The notes under the pieces: model-generated
What the model was told of the DNA's origin: nothing
The model's database searches: none
What the model saw: only the letters and a program-made list of their open reading frames with translations
Part shown: one piece after another, positions 16,494 to 24,476 of the stretch
Layout: the number at the start of each line of letters is the position of its first letter
How positions within the stretch are numbered: position 1 is the stretch's first letter
Position numbers and translations under genes: made by a program
NCBI GenBank assembly: GCA_027887005.1
Contig: JAPCJI010000004.1
Coordinates: 23,329-87,328, forward strand
From: Nitrososphaerota archaeon
Lineage (GTDB): Archaea; Thermoproteota; Nitrososphaeria; Nitrososphaerales; Gagatemarchaeaceae
DNA: 64,000 nt
Reading direction: 5' to 3'

Positions 16494-17366
16494 ATGATTG
16501 AGAGGATACTCGACTTCTTCCCAGAGAGAAGACCAAAGTTCCTGAACAGCGCGTCCTTAGGTGAAAAGAGGACTCTGACGATCGAATCAGCTGCAGGCAG
16601 ATTGATCAGGGACCAGATGAAAGTCGTAGTGACTTTCAAGGAGATTGAGAACGGGTTGATACTGAACCGGGTGAACGCCGAAGTCTTGAGCACGATCTTT
16701 GGCCCCAACCTTGCTGACCTCGTCGGGAAGAGGATCTCGCTCGAAGTCGTGCCTGTGGAGTACAAGGGGCAGATGACGAAGGGAATACGCGTTGCCAAGG
16801 CACCGCCGGGAACTCCCGGCGCCATGGATTTCGCATTCGCTTCCTTCCCGGAGTGGGAGGCACATGTCGACCGATACATTGAATGGGGATGGACGCTAAT
16901 TCCGATAAGGCCCTACTCGAAGGGGCCCTTCAGCAAGGAGCACTGGCTGCAAGACAGGTTCAGTAGGGATTCGATCCTTCAGAACATACTGCACCAAGGT
17001 AACTTGGGTGTCGTCTGCGGGCCGAGTAAGCTTGTGGTCCTTGACATCGACGTTGACTCAACACCTGATGTCTTGGACCCATCCGCCAGTTTGACGCAAC
17101 GAACCGCAAGAGGATGGCAAATCTACTTGACCAAACCCTTTGACGACCCGCTATTCCAAAAACTGAGGGAGATTATCCCCGGGCTCGACCTTCCCCGAGT
17201 CGGAGGAGCCTATTCCGTCGCCCCACTGAGCGCGACTTGTTCATTCGATCATGGGAAGAATCACCGGTGTCGAGTCCATGATCTACACGTCCGAAGATGG
17301 GTCGGTCGAGGTCTAGAGGGAGAGGCGATCCCTTTCACGGAATACGCGAGGCTCCTCTTGAAATGA
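16494..17366 (+). CDS. Primase-polymerase (PrimPol) of a mobile element
   Basis: A 290-aa protein with two parts. Residues about 1-105 resemble a small domain common in phage hypothetical proteins (ENGLILNRVNAEVL, LVGKRISLEVV). Residues about 115-265 match the bifunctional primase/polymerase N-terminal fold: WTLIPIRPYSKGP, GNLGVVCGPSKLVVLDIDVDS with the metal-binding pair Asp184/Asp186, then TARGWQIYL. In relatives a His usually sits where this protein has Gln209 (RGWQ), which may matter for nucleotide binding. Such enzymes start DNA synthesis on plasmids and viruses. It is the first gene of a three-gene unit; its TGA overlaps the next gene's ATG. Confidence 0.8.
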   Translation: MIERILDFFPERRPKFLNSASLGEKRTLTIESAAGRLIRDQMKVVVTFKEIENGLILNRVNAEVLSTIFGPNLADLVGKRISLEVVPVEYKGQMTKGIRVAKAPPGTPGAMDFAFASFPEWEAHVDRYIEWGWTLIPIRPYSKGPFSKEHWLQDRFSRDSILQNILHQGNLGVVCGPSKLVVLDIDVDSTPDVLDPSASLTQRTARGWQIYLTKPFDDPLFQKLREIIPGLDLPRVGGAYSVAPLSATCSFDHGKNHRCRVHDLHVRRWVGRGLEGEAIPFTEYARLLLK

Positions 17367-17962
17367 GGGTCACAGAGACATCCAACACTCTCTTTGATGA
17401 GGATCTAACACGAGTGCTTCAGGCAGCCCGTCGTTCCATGCTGCGATGGTTTCGGTGGAATACGGAGGAGTTGGAAGCAGAACATCGTGACTTAGAGACA
17501 GGACAACAATCTCCGTTCCTGGAGGATTTCGAGATGTATTACAGAAGCAAGATTGAGAGAAACACATTTTCGCTTCAGGAGGTCATCCAGAAAATTGAGA
17601 ATGCAATATGGGTTCCGGGGGAAATCAGGCGACATATGGGAAAACACATCGCATTGGTGCCCCCAACCGCCGAAGAGCTCAAACGCTTCGAAGAGCGCGA
17701 GATTGAGAGGGAACTCGATCGCCTCCATAGAGTAGCTCAACAGCAGAACGAAGCAATGATCGAGTTTACCAGAATGCTCGATTGGTTTGAGAGAAGGCGG
17801 AATGCAAGACGCAGTCGCCTGTCCTACCTTGAGGAAGTGAAGATTGGGAGAACCCGCTATTACTTCGACCGGAGGAGGAGGCGAAAGATCAGTCTCAAAG
17901 AGTATCGAAGACGCGTCAGAATCAGCAAGGCCATGCTGGCGAGGAACAGGGTGGACTTGTAG
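17363..17962 (+). CDS. Unknown basic helical protein of the element
   Basis: A 199-aa protein I do not recognise. ATG at 17363 overlaps the PrimPol stop (ATGA), showing translational coupling. It is highly charged: acidic-basic helices in the first two thirds (EELKRFEEREIEREL, likely coiled coil at about 105-130), then a strongly basic C-terminus (FDRRRRRKISLKEYRRR, about 170-186) that suggests nucleic-acid binding. The position between primase and ATPase points to a replication accessory role, which is inference. Confidence 0.75.
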   Translation: MRVTETSNTLFDEDLTRVLQAARRSMLRWFRWNTEELEAEHRDLETGQQSPFLEDFEMYYRSKIERNTFSLQEVIQKIENAIWVPGEIRRHMGKHIALVPPTAEELKRFEEREIERELDRLHRVAQQQNEAMIEFTRMLDWFERRRNARRSRLSYLEEVKIGRTRYYFDRRRRRKISLKEYRRRVRISKAMLARNRVDL

Positions 17963-17969
17963 AAATGGC

Positions 17970-18749
17970 TTGCCAACGAACGATCCAATTCGAGATTACC
18001 TCGGACTTTACGCCAAACGTGAAAGTGGGTTTATCGAACATCTACTCATAACCTGTTTTTCTTCCTATTCGCCTAATCCTCTCAATTTGGGCGTTATGGC
18101 TCCTTCCAGTGAAGGTAAAACCTACGTTATCGACCTGGTCGCTTCGCTCTTTTCAAACGTCGCGAAGTTCCTAGGCGCCAGCTCCAAGTCTTTCTTCTTT
18201 GATGAGGGCCTAGAAATCAACCTGGAGACGCGTGAAGAAATCCAGCCCCGCCTGGATCGACTCAATCAGAGGCTTGAGGAGCTCAAAGGGGAGAGGTCAC
18301 AGGAGGGGCTGACTGAAAAGCGCAGGATTAGGGCAGAGATTGGGCAGCTGAGGCGCAATTCGGCAACCAAGATAAGCCTCCATGGCAGGATACTCGTCTT
18401 TCTCGACTCACCTGATCCCGGCCTCTGGAACTCGCTCAAGCCCCTCCTCAGTCACGATTCGTATGAGAGCATCTACCAGACAGTGAATCGAGGCGTGGGC
18501 GGCATCAAGACCAAGAAAGTTCTCCTAGTCGGGTGGCCCGCCTGTATCTTCGCCTCGGCTAGAAATGAAGACCACTGGGAGGTGTGGCCAGAGATTCAAA
18601 GCCGGTTCATCATAGTCAGCCCCAGTATGGACCCTGTGAAATACAAGCAGGCAAATGAGTTGACCGCACAGTTACTTGGTCTTCCGAGCTTCGCACTTAG
18701 AACACGCTTTCCCCGACGAAATGAGAAAGGCGGCCGAGGACGAGGTTAG
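17970..18749 (+). CDS. P-loop ATPase of the element, N-terminal part (frame-broken)
   Basis: TTG at 17970 lies 8 nt after the previous stop. The protein has a Walker A-like APSSEGKT (44-51), a coiled-coil insert (about 85-115), a Walker B-like RILVFLDSPDP (about 128) and a sensor-like RFIIVSPSMDP. After ANELTAQLLG (about residue 232) the frame becomes low-quality Arg/Gly-rich and stops at 18749, while a neighbouring frame opens at 18676 with matching continuation. I read this as the front of one ATPase/helicase-type replication protein whose frame is broken near 18680-18720. If the break is real, this part keeps ATP-binding motifs but lacks the C-terminal DNA-binding region. Confidence 0.7.
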   Translation: MPTNDPIRDYLGLYAKRESGFIEHLLITCFSSYSPNPLNLGVMAPSSEGKTYVIDLVASLFSNVAKFLGASSKSFFFDEGLEINLETREEIQPRLDRLNQRLEELKGERSQEGLTEKRRIRAEIGQLRRNSATKISLHGRILVFLDSPDPGLWNSLKPLLSHDSYESIYQTVNRGVGGIKTKKVLLVGWPACIFASARNEDHWEVWPEIQSRFIIVSPSMDPVKYKQANELTAQLLGLPSFALRTRFPRRNEKGGRGRG

Positions 18750-19545
18750 TAGGACGAGACAAGCGATGGAAAAGGTCGCTCTTCTGGGCCAGGTCGAAGG
18801 GAAAGGCTCTAGGCACGACAATTTCGTCTTCAATCCATTCTACAAGTGGGTCGCTGATCTATTCCCAGCGGAGACTGGAGTGAGAATGAGACAGTTCAGA
18901 TACCTGATGAACTACGCCAACATCCTGACCATGATGAACGCAGATAGGAGGGCTAGGATAATCATCCGCGGACAGGCAAGAGCTCTGATAACCCATTATG
19001 AAGACATTGACACAGCTGCGAGGCTGATCCTATCAGAGATAGCTGCACCCGTGCCGAGATTCAAGGTAGACTTCTACCGGAAATACGTGGTCCCCTGCTT
19101 CGAAGGGAACATAACCATCAATGCAAAACTATCTATGAAAACAGGGACGGAATTGAAGTTCGAAGGGGAAGAGCCAGTTACTGTAAGGCAGATACAGGAG
19201 TACTGCAAAGACAAGGGCAAGAATGTGGGGAGGTCGTGGCTGATCAAGACGATTCTCGAGCCCTTGGAAGACGCGGGTTACCTGGAAGTCGGGACTGACC
19301 AAGTAGACAAGAGGAGGAACGTCTACAAGCCCCTTCATGGAGCTCAGAATTCTGAGATATTCATGGAATCCCGGTATCCTGACTATGGACAGGTGAGAGA
19401 GAGCCTAGAATCATTCCAGAAAGAATTTCAGAACACGGACCAAGAAATGGCATTCATACTTGCGGATGGAACTTTGGTTGATGATCTTCAGAAAATTGTG
19501 GATGCTCTAATGAAATCGTACCCTTCCTTCAGAAACAATTGCTGA
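18676..19545 (+). CDS. P-loop ATPase of the element, C-terminal part (frame-broken)
   Basis: A frame of up to 289 codons in the +1 register relative to the N-terminal part. The credible protein begins near HAFPDEMRKAAEDEVSRTRQ (about 18700) and continues with FNPFYKWVADLFPAETGVRMR and helical segments. Around residues 165-215 there is a likely winged-helix region: VTVRQIQEYCKDKGKNVGRS followed by LIKTILEPLEDAGYLEVG. The end is acidic. Joined to the upstream frame it would give a protein of about 520 aa. It has no convincing start of its own (TTG 18676 lies inside the upstream gene). Confidence 0.65.
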   Translation: MVFRASHLEHAFPDEMRKAAEDEVSRTRQAMEKVALLGQVEGKGSRHDNFVFNPFYKWVADLFPAETGVRMRQFRYLMNYANILTMMNADRRARIIIRGQARALITHYEDIDTAARLILSEIAAPVPRFKVDFYRKYVVPCFEGNITINAKLSMKTGTELKFEGEEPVTVRQIQEYCKDKGKNVGRSWLIKTILEPLEDAGYLEVGTDQVDKRRNVYKPLHGAQNSEIFMESRYPDYGQVRESLESFQKEFQNTDQEMAFILADGTLVDDLQKIVDALMKSYPSFRNNC

Positions 19546-19579
19546 ACGATTAGGGGGACTCCATGAGCACAGCGGGCTT

Positions 19580-19598
19580 CGTTAATCTGCGATTAACG
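19580..19598. terminator. Perfect 8-bp inverted repeat after the element operon
   Basis: CGTTAATC-TGC-GATTAACG, a perfect 8-bp stem with a 3-nt loop, 35 nt after the stop of the ATPase gene. It could be a transcript-end hairpin or a protein-binding palindrome; no T-run follows. Confidence 0.45.
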
Positions 19599-19662
19599 GA
19601 ATATCTCAGAATATCATGCTTTCCGGAGCCCGGTCGCACCCGATTCTGGTACCATGCTTGCT

Positions 19663-19700
19663 AAACCAGGCTTGGTCCACTATTAATTCGAACCTGGTTT
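19663..19700. repeat. Inverted repeat AAACCAGG / CCTGGTTT
   Basis: An 8-bp inverted repeat with a 22-nt spacer, between the element and the tRNA-Phe gene. It lies 46 nt after the 3' end of the tRNA transcript and may end it; it may also mark an element boundary. Confidence 0.4.
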
Positions 19701-19745
19701 GATAGGATTCAATTTCTCCAACGCGCGTCCCTATGTGCAGCGAGG

Positions 19746-19833
19746 TGCCGCGGGCCGGATTTGAGCCGGCGACAACCCGGTCTTCAGCCGGGTGCTCTCC
19801 TTAACCCAATGTGTCAGGCTGAGCTACCGCGGC
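19746..19833 (-). tRNA. tRNA-Phe (GAA) with a 14-nt D-loop insertion
   Basis: The minus strand folds as a tRNA: acceptor GCCGCGG with CCGCGGC, D-stem GCTC/GAGC, anticodon stem CCCGG/CCGGG around CTGAAGA (anticodon GAA), T-arm GCCGG-CTCAAAT-CCGGC and discriminator A; CCA is not encoded. The D-loop is 14 nt too long. Removing ACACATTGGGTTAA (19801-19814) restores a normal loop, AGCCTGGGA. This fits an intron at a non-canonical position in the D-loop, known in several archaeal groups. A TATA-like GCTTAAGC is centred about 30 nt upstream. Confidence 0.9.
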
Positions 19834-19882
19834 ACCGAGACCCGCGGACAACGGTTCTCGCTTAAGCCTTTCGAAGGATTGG

Positions 19883-20974
19883 TTAGTCTTCCCGCCACTT
19901 GAAGAACCGCACGGCCAGGGCGAATATGATGACCGACAGCACCGCGAGGACCCCGAGGTCGACCAGGGCCGCCCCGTAGTTCCCGTAGATCATGACATTC
20001 GTGAACCCCTCGATGACGTAGTAGAGCGGGAGCACATGGGCGATGCTCTGCAGGTACGCAGGCATCCCTGAGACCGGGAAGAACGTCCCTGAGAGGAACA
20101 TCATGGGGAAGGTCACCAGGTTGCCGACCACCGCCGCCGATTCAGGGGTGGTGGAGGACGTCCCGACCAACATCCCCAGGGACACGAAGAGAAGGGGCCC
20201 CACGAGCAGGAACGGCAGAATCCCCAGCGAGAGCGTGATGTGGGCCCCGAAGAGGAAGACCCCGGTGCCTACCATCAGGACGAACGAAATCAGAGTCATG
20301 AGGACATACCAGATCACCTTCGAGATCAGCCATTCCGTCTTGGTCAGCGGCGTCAGCGAAAGGGCCTTGAAGATCTTGTCCTTCTTGTACTCCGAGCTTA
20401 TGTTGACCAGGGCGAACATCGGGCTCGTCAGCACCGAGAACCCTATCAGCCCCGGAACCAGGAAGTCGATGTACTTGTAGGACGAGGAGGTCGCGGACCT
20501 GGCGGTGACTCCTATGAGGTGGACCCCGGTCGCCCCGTGGAGGTTGAAGGCGTTCACGAACTCCCTGGTTATCCCTGACACCACCGCGCTCGTCGACGAG
20601 GCGGGGTTTCCATAGATGGTCACGTTGACCGGTTTGTTGGCGATGTAGTCCGCGCTGAACCCCGAGGGAATCACAATCCCGTCAGAATCGGAGTGGGACG
20701 AGAGGTACTGGGTGAAGTTCTGGCCAGTCGGCACAGAGACAAGATGCAGTGTAGAGGTGCTGTTCAGGGCGGAGATGAACCCCGACCCCACCGGTCCCGA
20801 GTCCTGGTTCTGAACATACACCGTGGTCGAGCCGCCGCTCCCCGAAAAGATCGCCCCGAAGAGCAGGATAAGTATCACCGGGAAGATCAGGGTGAAGAAT
20901 ACTCCCACCTTGCTGCGGATGTATCCCTTTCCGAAGACCGAAAGGTCAGCCAGGGTCCTCCTCATGCTAACCAT
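19883..20974 (-). CDS. ABC-2 type transporter permease
   Basis: A 363-aa membrane protein: helix 1 at about 20-40, a large external domain (about 45-165), then five helices including a LVGTSSTTPESAAVVGNLVTFPMMFLSGTFFP-like stretch (described here by its key GTSS and SGTFFP elements) that marks ABC-2 permeases of the YhfN/NatB-like export type. It overlaps the ATPase gene by 8 bases (20967-20974), so the pair is one operon. Such pairs export drugs, lipids or peptides; the substrate is unknown. It is separate from the similar pair at 26.9-28.8 kb. Confidence 0.88.
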   Translation of the reverse strand: MVSMRRTLADLSVFGKGYIRSKVGVFFTLIFPVILILLFGAIFSGSGGSTTVYVQNQDSGPVGSGFISALNSTSTLHLVSVPTGQNFTQYLSSHSDSDGIVIPSGFSADYIANKPVNVTIYGNPASSTSAVVSGITREFVNAFNLHGATGVHLIGVTARSATSSSYKYIDFLVPGLIGFSVLTSPMFALVNISSEYKKDKIFKALSLTPLTKTEWLISKVIWYVLMTLISFVLMVGTGVFLFGAHITLSLGILPFLLVGPLLFVSLGMLVGTSSTTPESAAVVGNLVTFPMMFLSGTFFPVSGMPAYLQSIAHVLPLYYVIEGFTNVMIYGNYGAALVDLGVLAVLSVIIFALAVRFFKWRED

Positions 20975-21911
20975 TGATTCTCGCCTCCACTGCGTCGTTC
21001 GCCTTGTCCCCCATCGGTTCGCCCACCATCCTGAGGAAAATGTCCTCCAGGCTGTCCCTCTTGGTCGTCATCTCAGAGTATGGAATCCCCGACTCGGACA
21101 TCGAGCCGAGGGCGAGGAGCGCGTCGTTCTTCTGGCCCAGCTTGACCGACACCTTCCCTGAGGTGTACTCCACGTTGAGTTTCGTGTTCTGCCTCAGGTA
21201 GTCGGCCATCTCCTTCCCCGCGCGCACCGTCAGCCTCTCCCCCGAGCCGTGCTTCGAGATTATCTCGTCCACGGTGCCGTGGGTGATAATCTTCCCGTGG
21301 TCCATTATCGCGACCCTGTCAGCAAGCTCCTCCGCCTCTTCCAGGTAGTGGGTGGTCAGCAAGACCCCCCTCCCCTCCTTCCTGAGGTTCCGTATGACCT
21401 CCCAGACCGCCCTCCTCGCCGCCGGGTCCAGGCCCGTGGTCGGCTCGTCCAGGAAGACCAGCTCCGGGTCGTTGACAAGCGACAGTGCCATCCCCATCTT
21501 CTGCTTCTGGCCCCCCGAGAGGTGCATGAAGTAGACGTTCCCGGCGTCCTCGAGTATCACCTGTTTCAGTATCTCGTCTGCGTCCACCTTCACTCCGAAG
21601 AGCGCCGCGTAGTACCTGATGGCTTCCCTGGGGGTCGGATAGTCGAAGAACTTGAAACCCTGTGGAATCACTCCGATCTTCTTGTGGAGGTCGTACCCCT
21701 TCGCCCAGGGGTCGAGCCCCAGCACGCTCACCTGTCCGGCGTCCCTCTGTCTGAGGCCTTCGAGGATCTCTATGGTCGTGGTCTTGCCCGCCCCGTTCGG
21801 TCCGAGCATCGAAAAGACTTCTCCCTGTTCGACGTTGAAGGAGATGCCGTCGACGGCGTGAAGGTTCCCATAGGACTTCGAGAGTGAATCGACAGCTATG
21901 GCGCTCGTCAA
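20967..21911 (-). CDS. ABC transporter ATPase (ABC-2 exporter partner)
   Basis: A 314-aa ATPase: Walker A GPNGAGKTTT near residue 37, signature LSGGQKQKMGM, Walker B LVFLDEPTTGLD, then the His loop LLTTHYLEEAEELADR. The C-terminal domain of about 80 residues is typical of NatA/CcmA-like exporters. The frame is open well upstream, but that part is not protein-like; TTG at 21911 is chosen because a purine-rich GGGGAG lies just before it and the ATPase domain begins at once (AIAVDSLSKSYG). It is translated ahead of the permease with a small overlap. Confidence 0.9.
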   Translation of the reverse strand: MTSAIAVDSLSKSYGNLHAVDGISFNVEQGEVFSMLGPNGAGKTTTIEILEGLRQRDAGQVSVLGLDPWAKGYDLHKKIGVIPQGFKFFDYPTPREAIRYYAALFGVKVDADEILKQVILEDAGNVYFMHLSGGQKQKMGMALSLVNDPELVFLDEPTTGLDPAARRAVWEVIRNLRKEGRGVLLTTHYLEEAEELADRVAIMDHGKIITHGTVDEIISKHGSGERLTVRAGKEMADYLRQNTKLNVEYTSGKVSVKLGQKNDALLALGSMSESGIPYSEMTTKRDSLEDIFLRMVGEPMGDKANDAVEARING

Positions 21912-22078
21912 TTGCTCCCCATTCTCCTCCCCGATTTGACCCCAGGCGGAACCCCCCAATAACCTCGTCGCCCCGATTACAGTGGCTTTGCAACCTCGTC
22001 CAGTAGGGCCATCGATGTCGTCCTTGGACCGCCTAGTCCAGGCTCTGGTCTCCCGAAGCCTTCTCACCTTGGGAAACC

Positions 22079-22240
22079 CTAGCTCTTCGACCTGTTGCTT
22101 TCTCTCTGGACGGACTTGCGGAGTCGGTTTAGCTCGGCAATCTTTTCCTTGTATTCCCTTTTCTTCTTCTTGTTTCCCTGTATGCGCGCCTGGTCGTATA
22201 GCTTCCTCAGTTTCTCTTCTTCTAAGGCGTAATCGGACAA
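22079..22240 (-). CDS. Small lysine-rich coiled-coil protein (53 aa), predicted
   Basis: A short frame starting at TTG (22240). The translation begins MSDYALEEEKLRKLYDQA and continues with KKKKREYKEKIAELNRLRKS, a regular charged helix with no low-quality stretches. A TATA-like AGATATTAT (rev. comp. of about 22260-22269) is placed 25-28 nt before the TTG, the spacing seen for leaderless genes elsewhere in this window. In-frame upstream codons also look protein-like (YYDPGPWFPK) but contain no start. Function unknown; the charge suggests RNA, DNA or ribosome contact. It is divergent from the TBP gene. Confidence 0.5.
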   Translation of the reverse strand: MSDYALEEEKLRKLYDQARIQGNKKKKREYKEKIAELNRLRKSVQRESNRSKS

Positions 22241-22399
22241 CTTCGGAAACCAAGGCCCAGGGTCATAATATCTCTTTCAGATACCCGTCACAAAGGTCCA
22301 ATATGCGCCAATGGAGCGTTGAATGACCTGAAAAGCTACCGGAACCATCCCCGACCCCATCTGACCCCTTAACTACCTTCGAATCTCCACGCATCGCCA

Positions 22400-22957
22400 A
22401 TGCCCCAGACGAAGGCGATAGTGAGCATCGAGAACGTCGTTGCTTCTGCCTCAATAGATCAGAGGGTCGACCTCAACCTGATAACCAAGAAATTTGTCGA
22501 CGTAGAGTATCATCCCGACCAGTTCCCTGGACTCGTATTCCGGCTGAAGGACCCAAAGACGGCCACCCTGATTTTCAGCTCCGGGAAGATGGTCTGCACG
22601 GGTGCGAAATCGGAGCAGCAGGCAAGAAAGGCGGTGCATGAGGTCGTCAGGAGGTTGAAGAAGCAGGGCATTCCCATCAAGAACGAGGCAAAGATACAGA
22701 TACAGAACATGGTGGCATCGGTGAACCTTGGAGGGAAGATTCACCTAGAGGAAGCGGCTAGAACGCTACCAGGCTCGATGTACGAGCCAGAACAGTTCCC
22801 CGGCCTGATCCACAGGATGCCTGACCCCAAGACAGTGATCCTTCTCTTCTCCTCCGGGAAGCTCGTCTGCACCGGAGCCAAGCGGGAGGGTGACGTTTAC
22901 AGGGCAGTGAACAACCTGCACGTGATGCTTGAGGAAAAAGGGCTCATGATTTATTGA
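22400..22957 (+). CDS. tbp: TATA-box-binding protein (TBP)
   Basis: A 185-aa protein consisting of two direct repeats (about 8-92 and 98-182), each with the TBP signature: a QFPGLVFR/QFPGLIHR segment and an LIFSSGKMVCTGAKS/LLFSSGKLVCTGAKR segment. TBP binds the TATA box and recruits TFB and RNA polymerase. Position 8-14 SIENVVA and position 102-108 QNMVASV carry the DNA-contacting Asn/Val pattern. The repeats differ from each other as in other archaeal TBPs. A TATA-like CCTTAACTA lies about 28 nt before the ATG. A second TBP cannot be excluded elsewhere in the genome. Confidence 0.97.
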   Translation: MPQTKAIVSIENVVASASIDQRVDLNLITKKFVDVEYHPDQFPGLVFRLKDPKTATLIFSSGKMVCTGAKSEQQARKAVHEVVRRLKKQGIPIKNEAKIQIQNMVASVNLGGKIHLEEAARTLPGSMYEPEQFPGLIHRMPDPKTVILLFSSGKLVCTGAKREGDVYRAVNNLHVMLEEKGLMIY

Positions 22958-23224
22958 CCTTTCCCGCGACCACCGACGGCACTTCCTGAGGCCGTGGCCG
23001 CCCAACTCCTTTCGCAGAAGCGTTGACCGTGACTGTTCTTCTCCTGGTAGCAATCACGACAAGCTATCGAAGACGAAAGAGATGGGTCGCTTCAGTCGGA
23101 GGAGGACTAGAGTGGAAGGGCAGTTCCTCCCCCACGATCAGCCGACTGCTGTTCAAAGGTGAACTATTAAGTTCCCTCGGGCCAGACCTCGTCCGCCGAA
23201 ACGGAAGTGTAGGGGACAAACTAG

Positions 23225-23806
23225 ATGTCGATACCAACCCAGCTGCAGCCGTTCCTGAACACGGTACCGGAATGGGCTCTTCTCCTCTCTCTTCTGCTGG
23301 TATCTTTGGCCCTGGCCTTCGCGGGCAGGCGTGTCGTCAAGGTTCTAGCATTCCTGCTGGTGGGACTGATAGGCGCTTCCGTGGGCGGCATTCTAGCAGC
23401 ACAATACCTCGCAGGCGCTCTGGGGACTTCGATCGGGGCCCTCGTCGGCTTCCTCCTCGGAGGCCTCATCGGGCTGCTCCTGATCCGATTGGGCATAGGA
23501 CTGGCCATTGGCTACGCCGCCTACGTGCTCACGACGACGTTCGTCTCAGGCAACACGATACCCCTCATTGTCGGCTTCGTCTTCTTCATTATTGGTGCAG
23601 CTTTCTATAACAGGATACTCGGCTTCATCACCGCGGTCGCAGGGGGCCTCCTCTTCTTCGACGTGCTGACGCTCTACGGCCTGGGCTCGACTCGATCAAT
23701 TGTCCTGGCAGTCGTATTGACCCTGGCGGGAATCTGGGTCCAGGAACGGCCGGGCCGAAGGAAGTCATCCCAACAGGCCTCAGCGCCGGCCCCGACGGGC
23801 ACCTGA
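23225..23806 (+). CDS. Glycine-rich multi-pass membrane protein
   Basis: A 193-aa protein with about seven hydrophobic segments and many small residues (GLIGASVGGILAAQ, LLGGLIGLLLIRLGIG). It resembles the TMEM198/DUF4203 type of small membrane protein in general pattern only. A polar tail (RPGRRKSSQQASAPAPTG) is likely cytoplasmic. No motif reveals its function. It stands alone between TBP and an FMN reductase, with a TATA-like CTATTAAG about 60 nt upstream. The 267 bp before it hold no gene I can support. Confidence 0.75.
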   Translation: MSIPTQLQPFLNTVPEWALLLSLLLVSLALAFAGRRVVKVLAFLLVGLIGASVGGILAAQYLAGALGTSIGALVGFLLGGLIGLLLIRLGIGLAIGYAAYVLTTTFVSGNTIPLIVGFVFFIIGAAFYNRILGFITAVAGGLLFFDVLTLYGLGSTRSIVLAVVLTLAGIWVQERPGRRKSSQQASAPAPTGT

Positions 23807-23814
23807 TTCCTGCT

Positions 23815-24423
23815 TCAGACCTTTCCGGCCCACTCGACCAGAGCCTCGAGCAGCTTCCTCAGCGTCTCCCGGGTCTTCTCATCGATTAGCTTCAGGTCCT
23901 TGTCCAGCTTGTCCTGGGCCCTCGCCACGTAGAGCTGAGGACTGTTGATCGGATGCATGTTCAGGTCCACCATGATCTGCCTGAGGTGGAGCTGGGCCCT
24001 GGCCCCTCCCCTGGGGCCGTCGGAGGCGCTGATGATTGCCGCTGGCTTCCCTTCCCAGGAATTGTCGTCCGAGGGCCTGTTCCCCCACTCGATGGCGTTC
24101 TTGAGCAGTGCTGAGATGGAGTAGTTGAACTCCGGGGTTGAGAAGAGCACCGCGTCCGACTGTTTGATCTTCTCCTTGAACAGCCTCACTTCGGCCGGCA
24201 TCTCCGCTTCCAGGTCCTGGTTGTAGATCGGGAAGCCTGAAACGTCGAAGATCTCCAGTGCGACGCCCGGAGGAACCAATTCCTTCGCGGCCTGCAGGAT
24301 GGCAGTGTTGAAGGAGCCTCTGCGGGCACTCCCAGAGATTCCAAGAATGTGGATTCCGCCGACCGGCTGGTTGGCCTTGGTTTCAAAGAGCTGGCTCGAC
24401 AAATCAGAAACCCTGGAGCCCAC
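23815..24423 (-). CDS. NADPH-dependent FMN reductase-family flavoprotein
   Basis: A 202-aa flavodoxin-like protein. After a 25-residue extension it has the FMN phosphate loop GISGSARRGSFNT (about 29-41), FPIYNQD (64-70) and the STPEFNYSISALLKNAIEW stretch (about 97-115) that shapes the active site in the SsuE/ChrR-type NADPH-dependent FMN or quinone reductases. Likely reaction: two-electron reduction of FMN, quinones or other acceptors with NAD(P)H. It is a single gene, ending 9 nt from the converging membrane protein gene. Confidence 0.9.
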   Translation of the reverse strand: MGSRVSDLSSQLFETKANQPVGGIHILGISGSARRGSFNTAILQAAKELVPPGVALEIFDVSGFPIYNQDLEAEMPAEVRLFKEKIKQSDAVLFSTPEFNYSISALLKNAIEWGNRPSDDNSWEGKPAAIISASDGPRGGARAQLHLRQIMVDLNMHPINSPQLYVARAQDKLDKDLKLIDEKTRETLRKLLEALVEWAGKV

Positions 24424-24476
24424 CCAAGCCTATCGCCATATCAACTTGATGGAGCTAGACGCTGAAATGCGAACGT

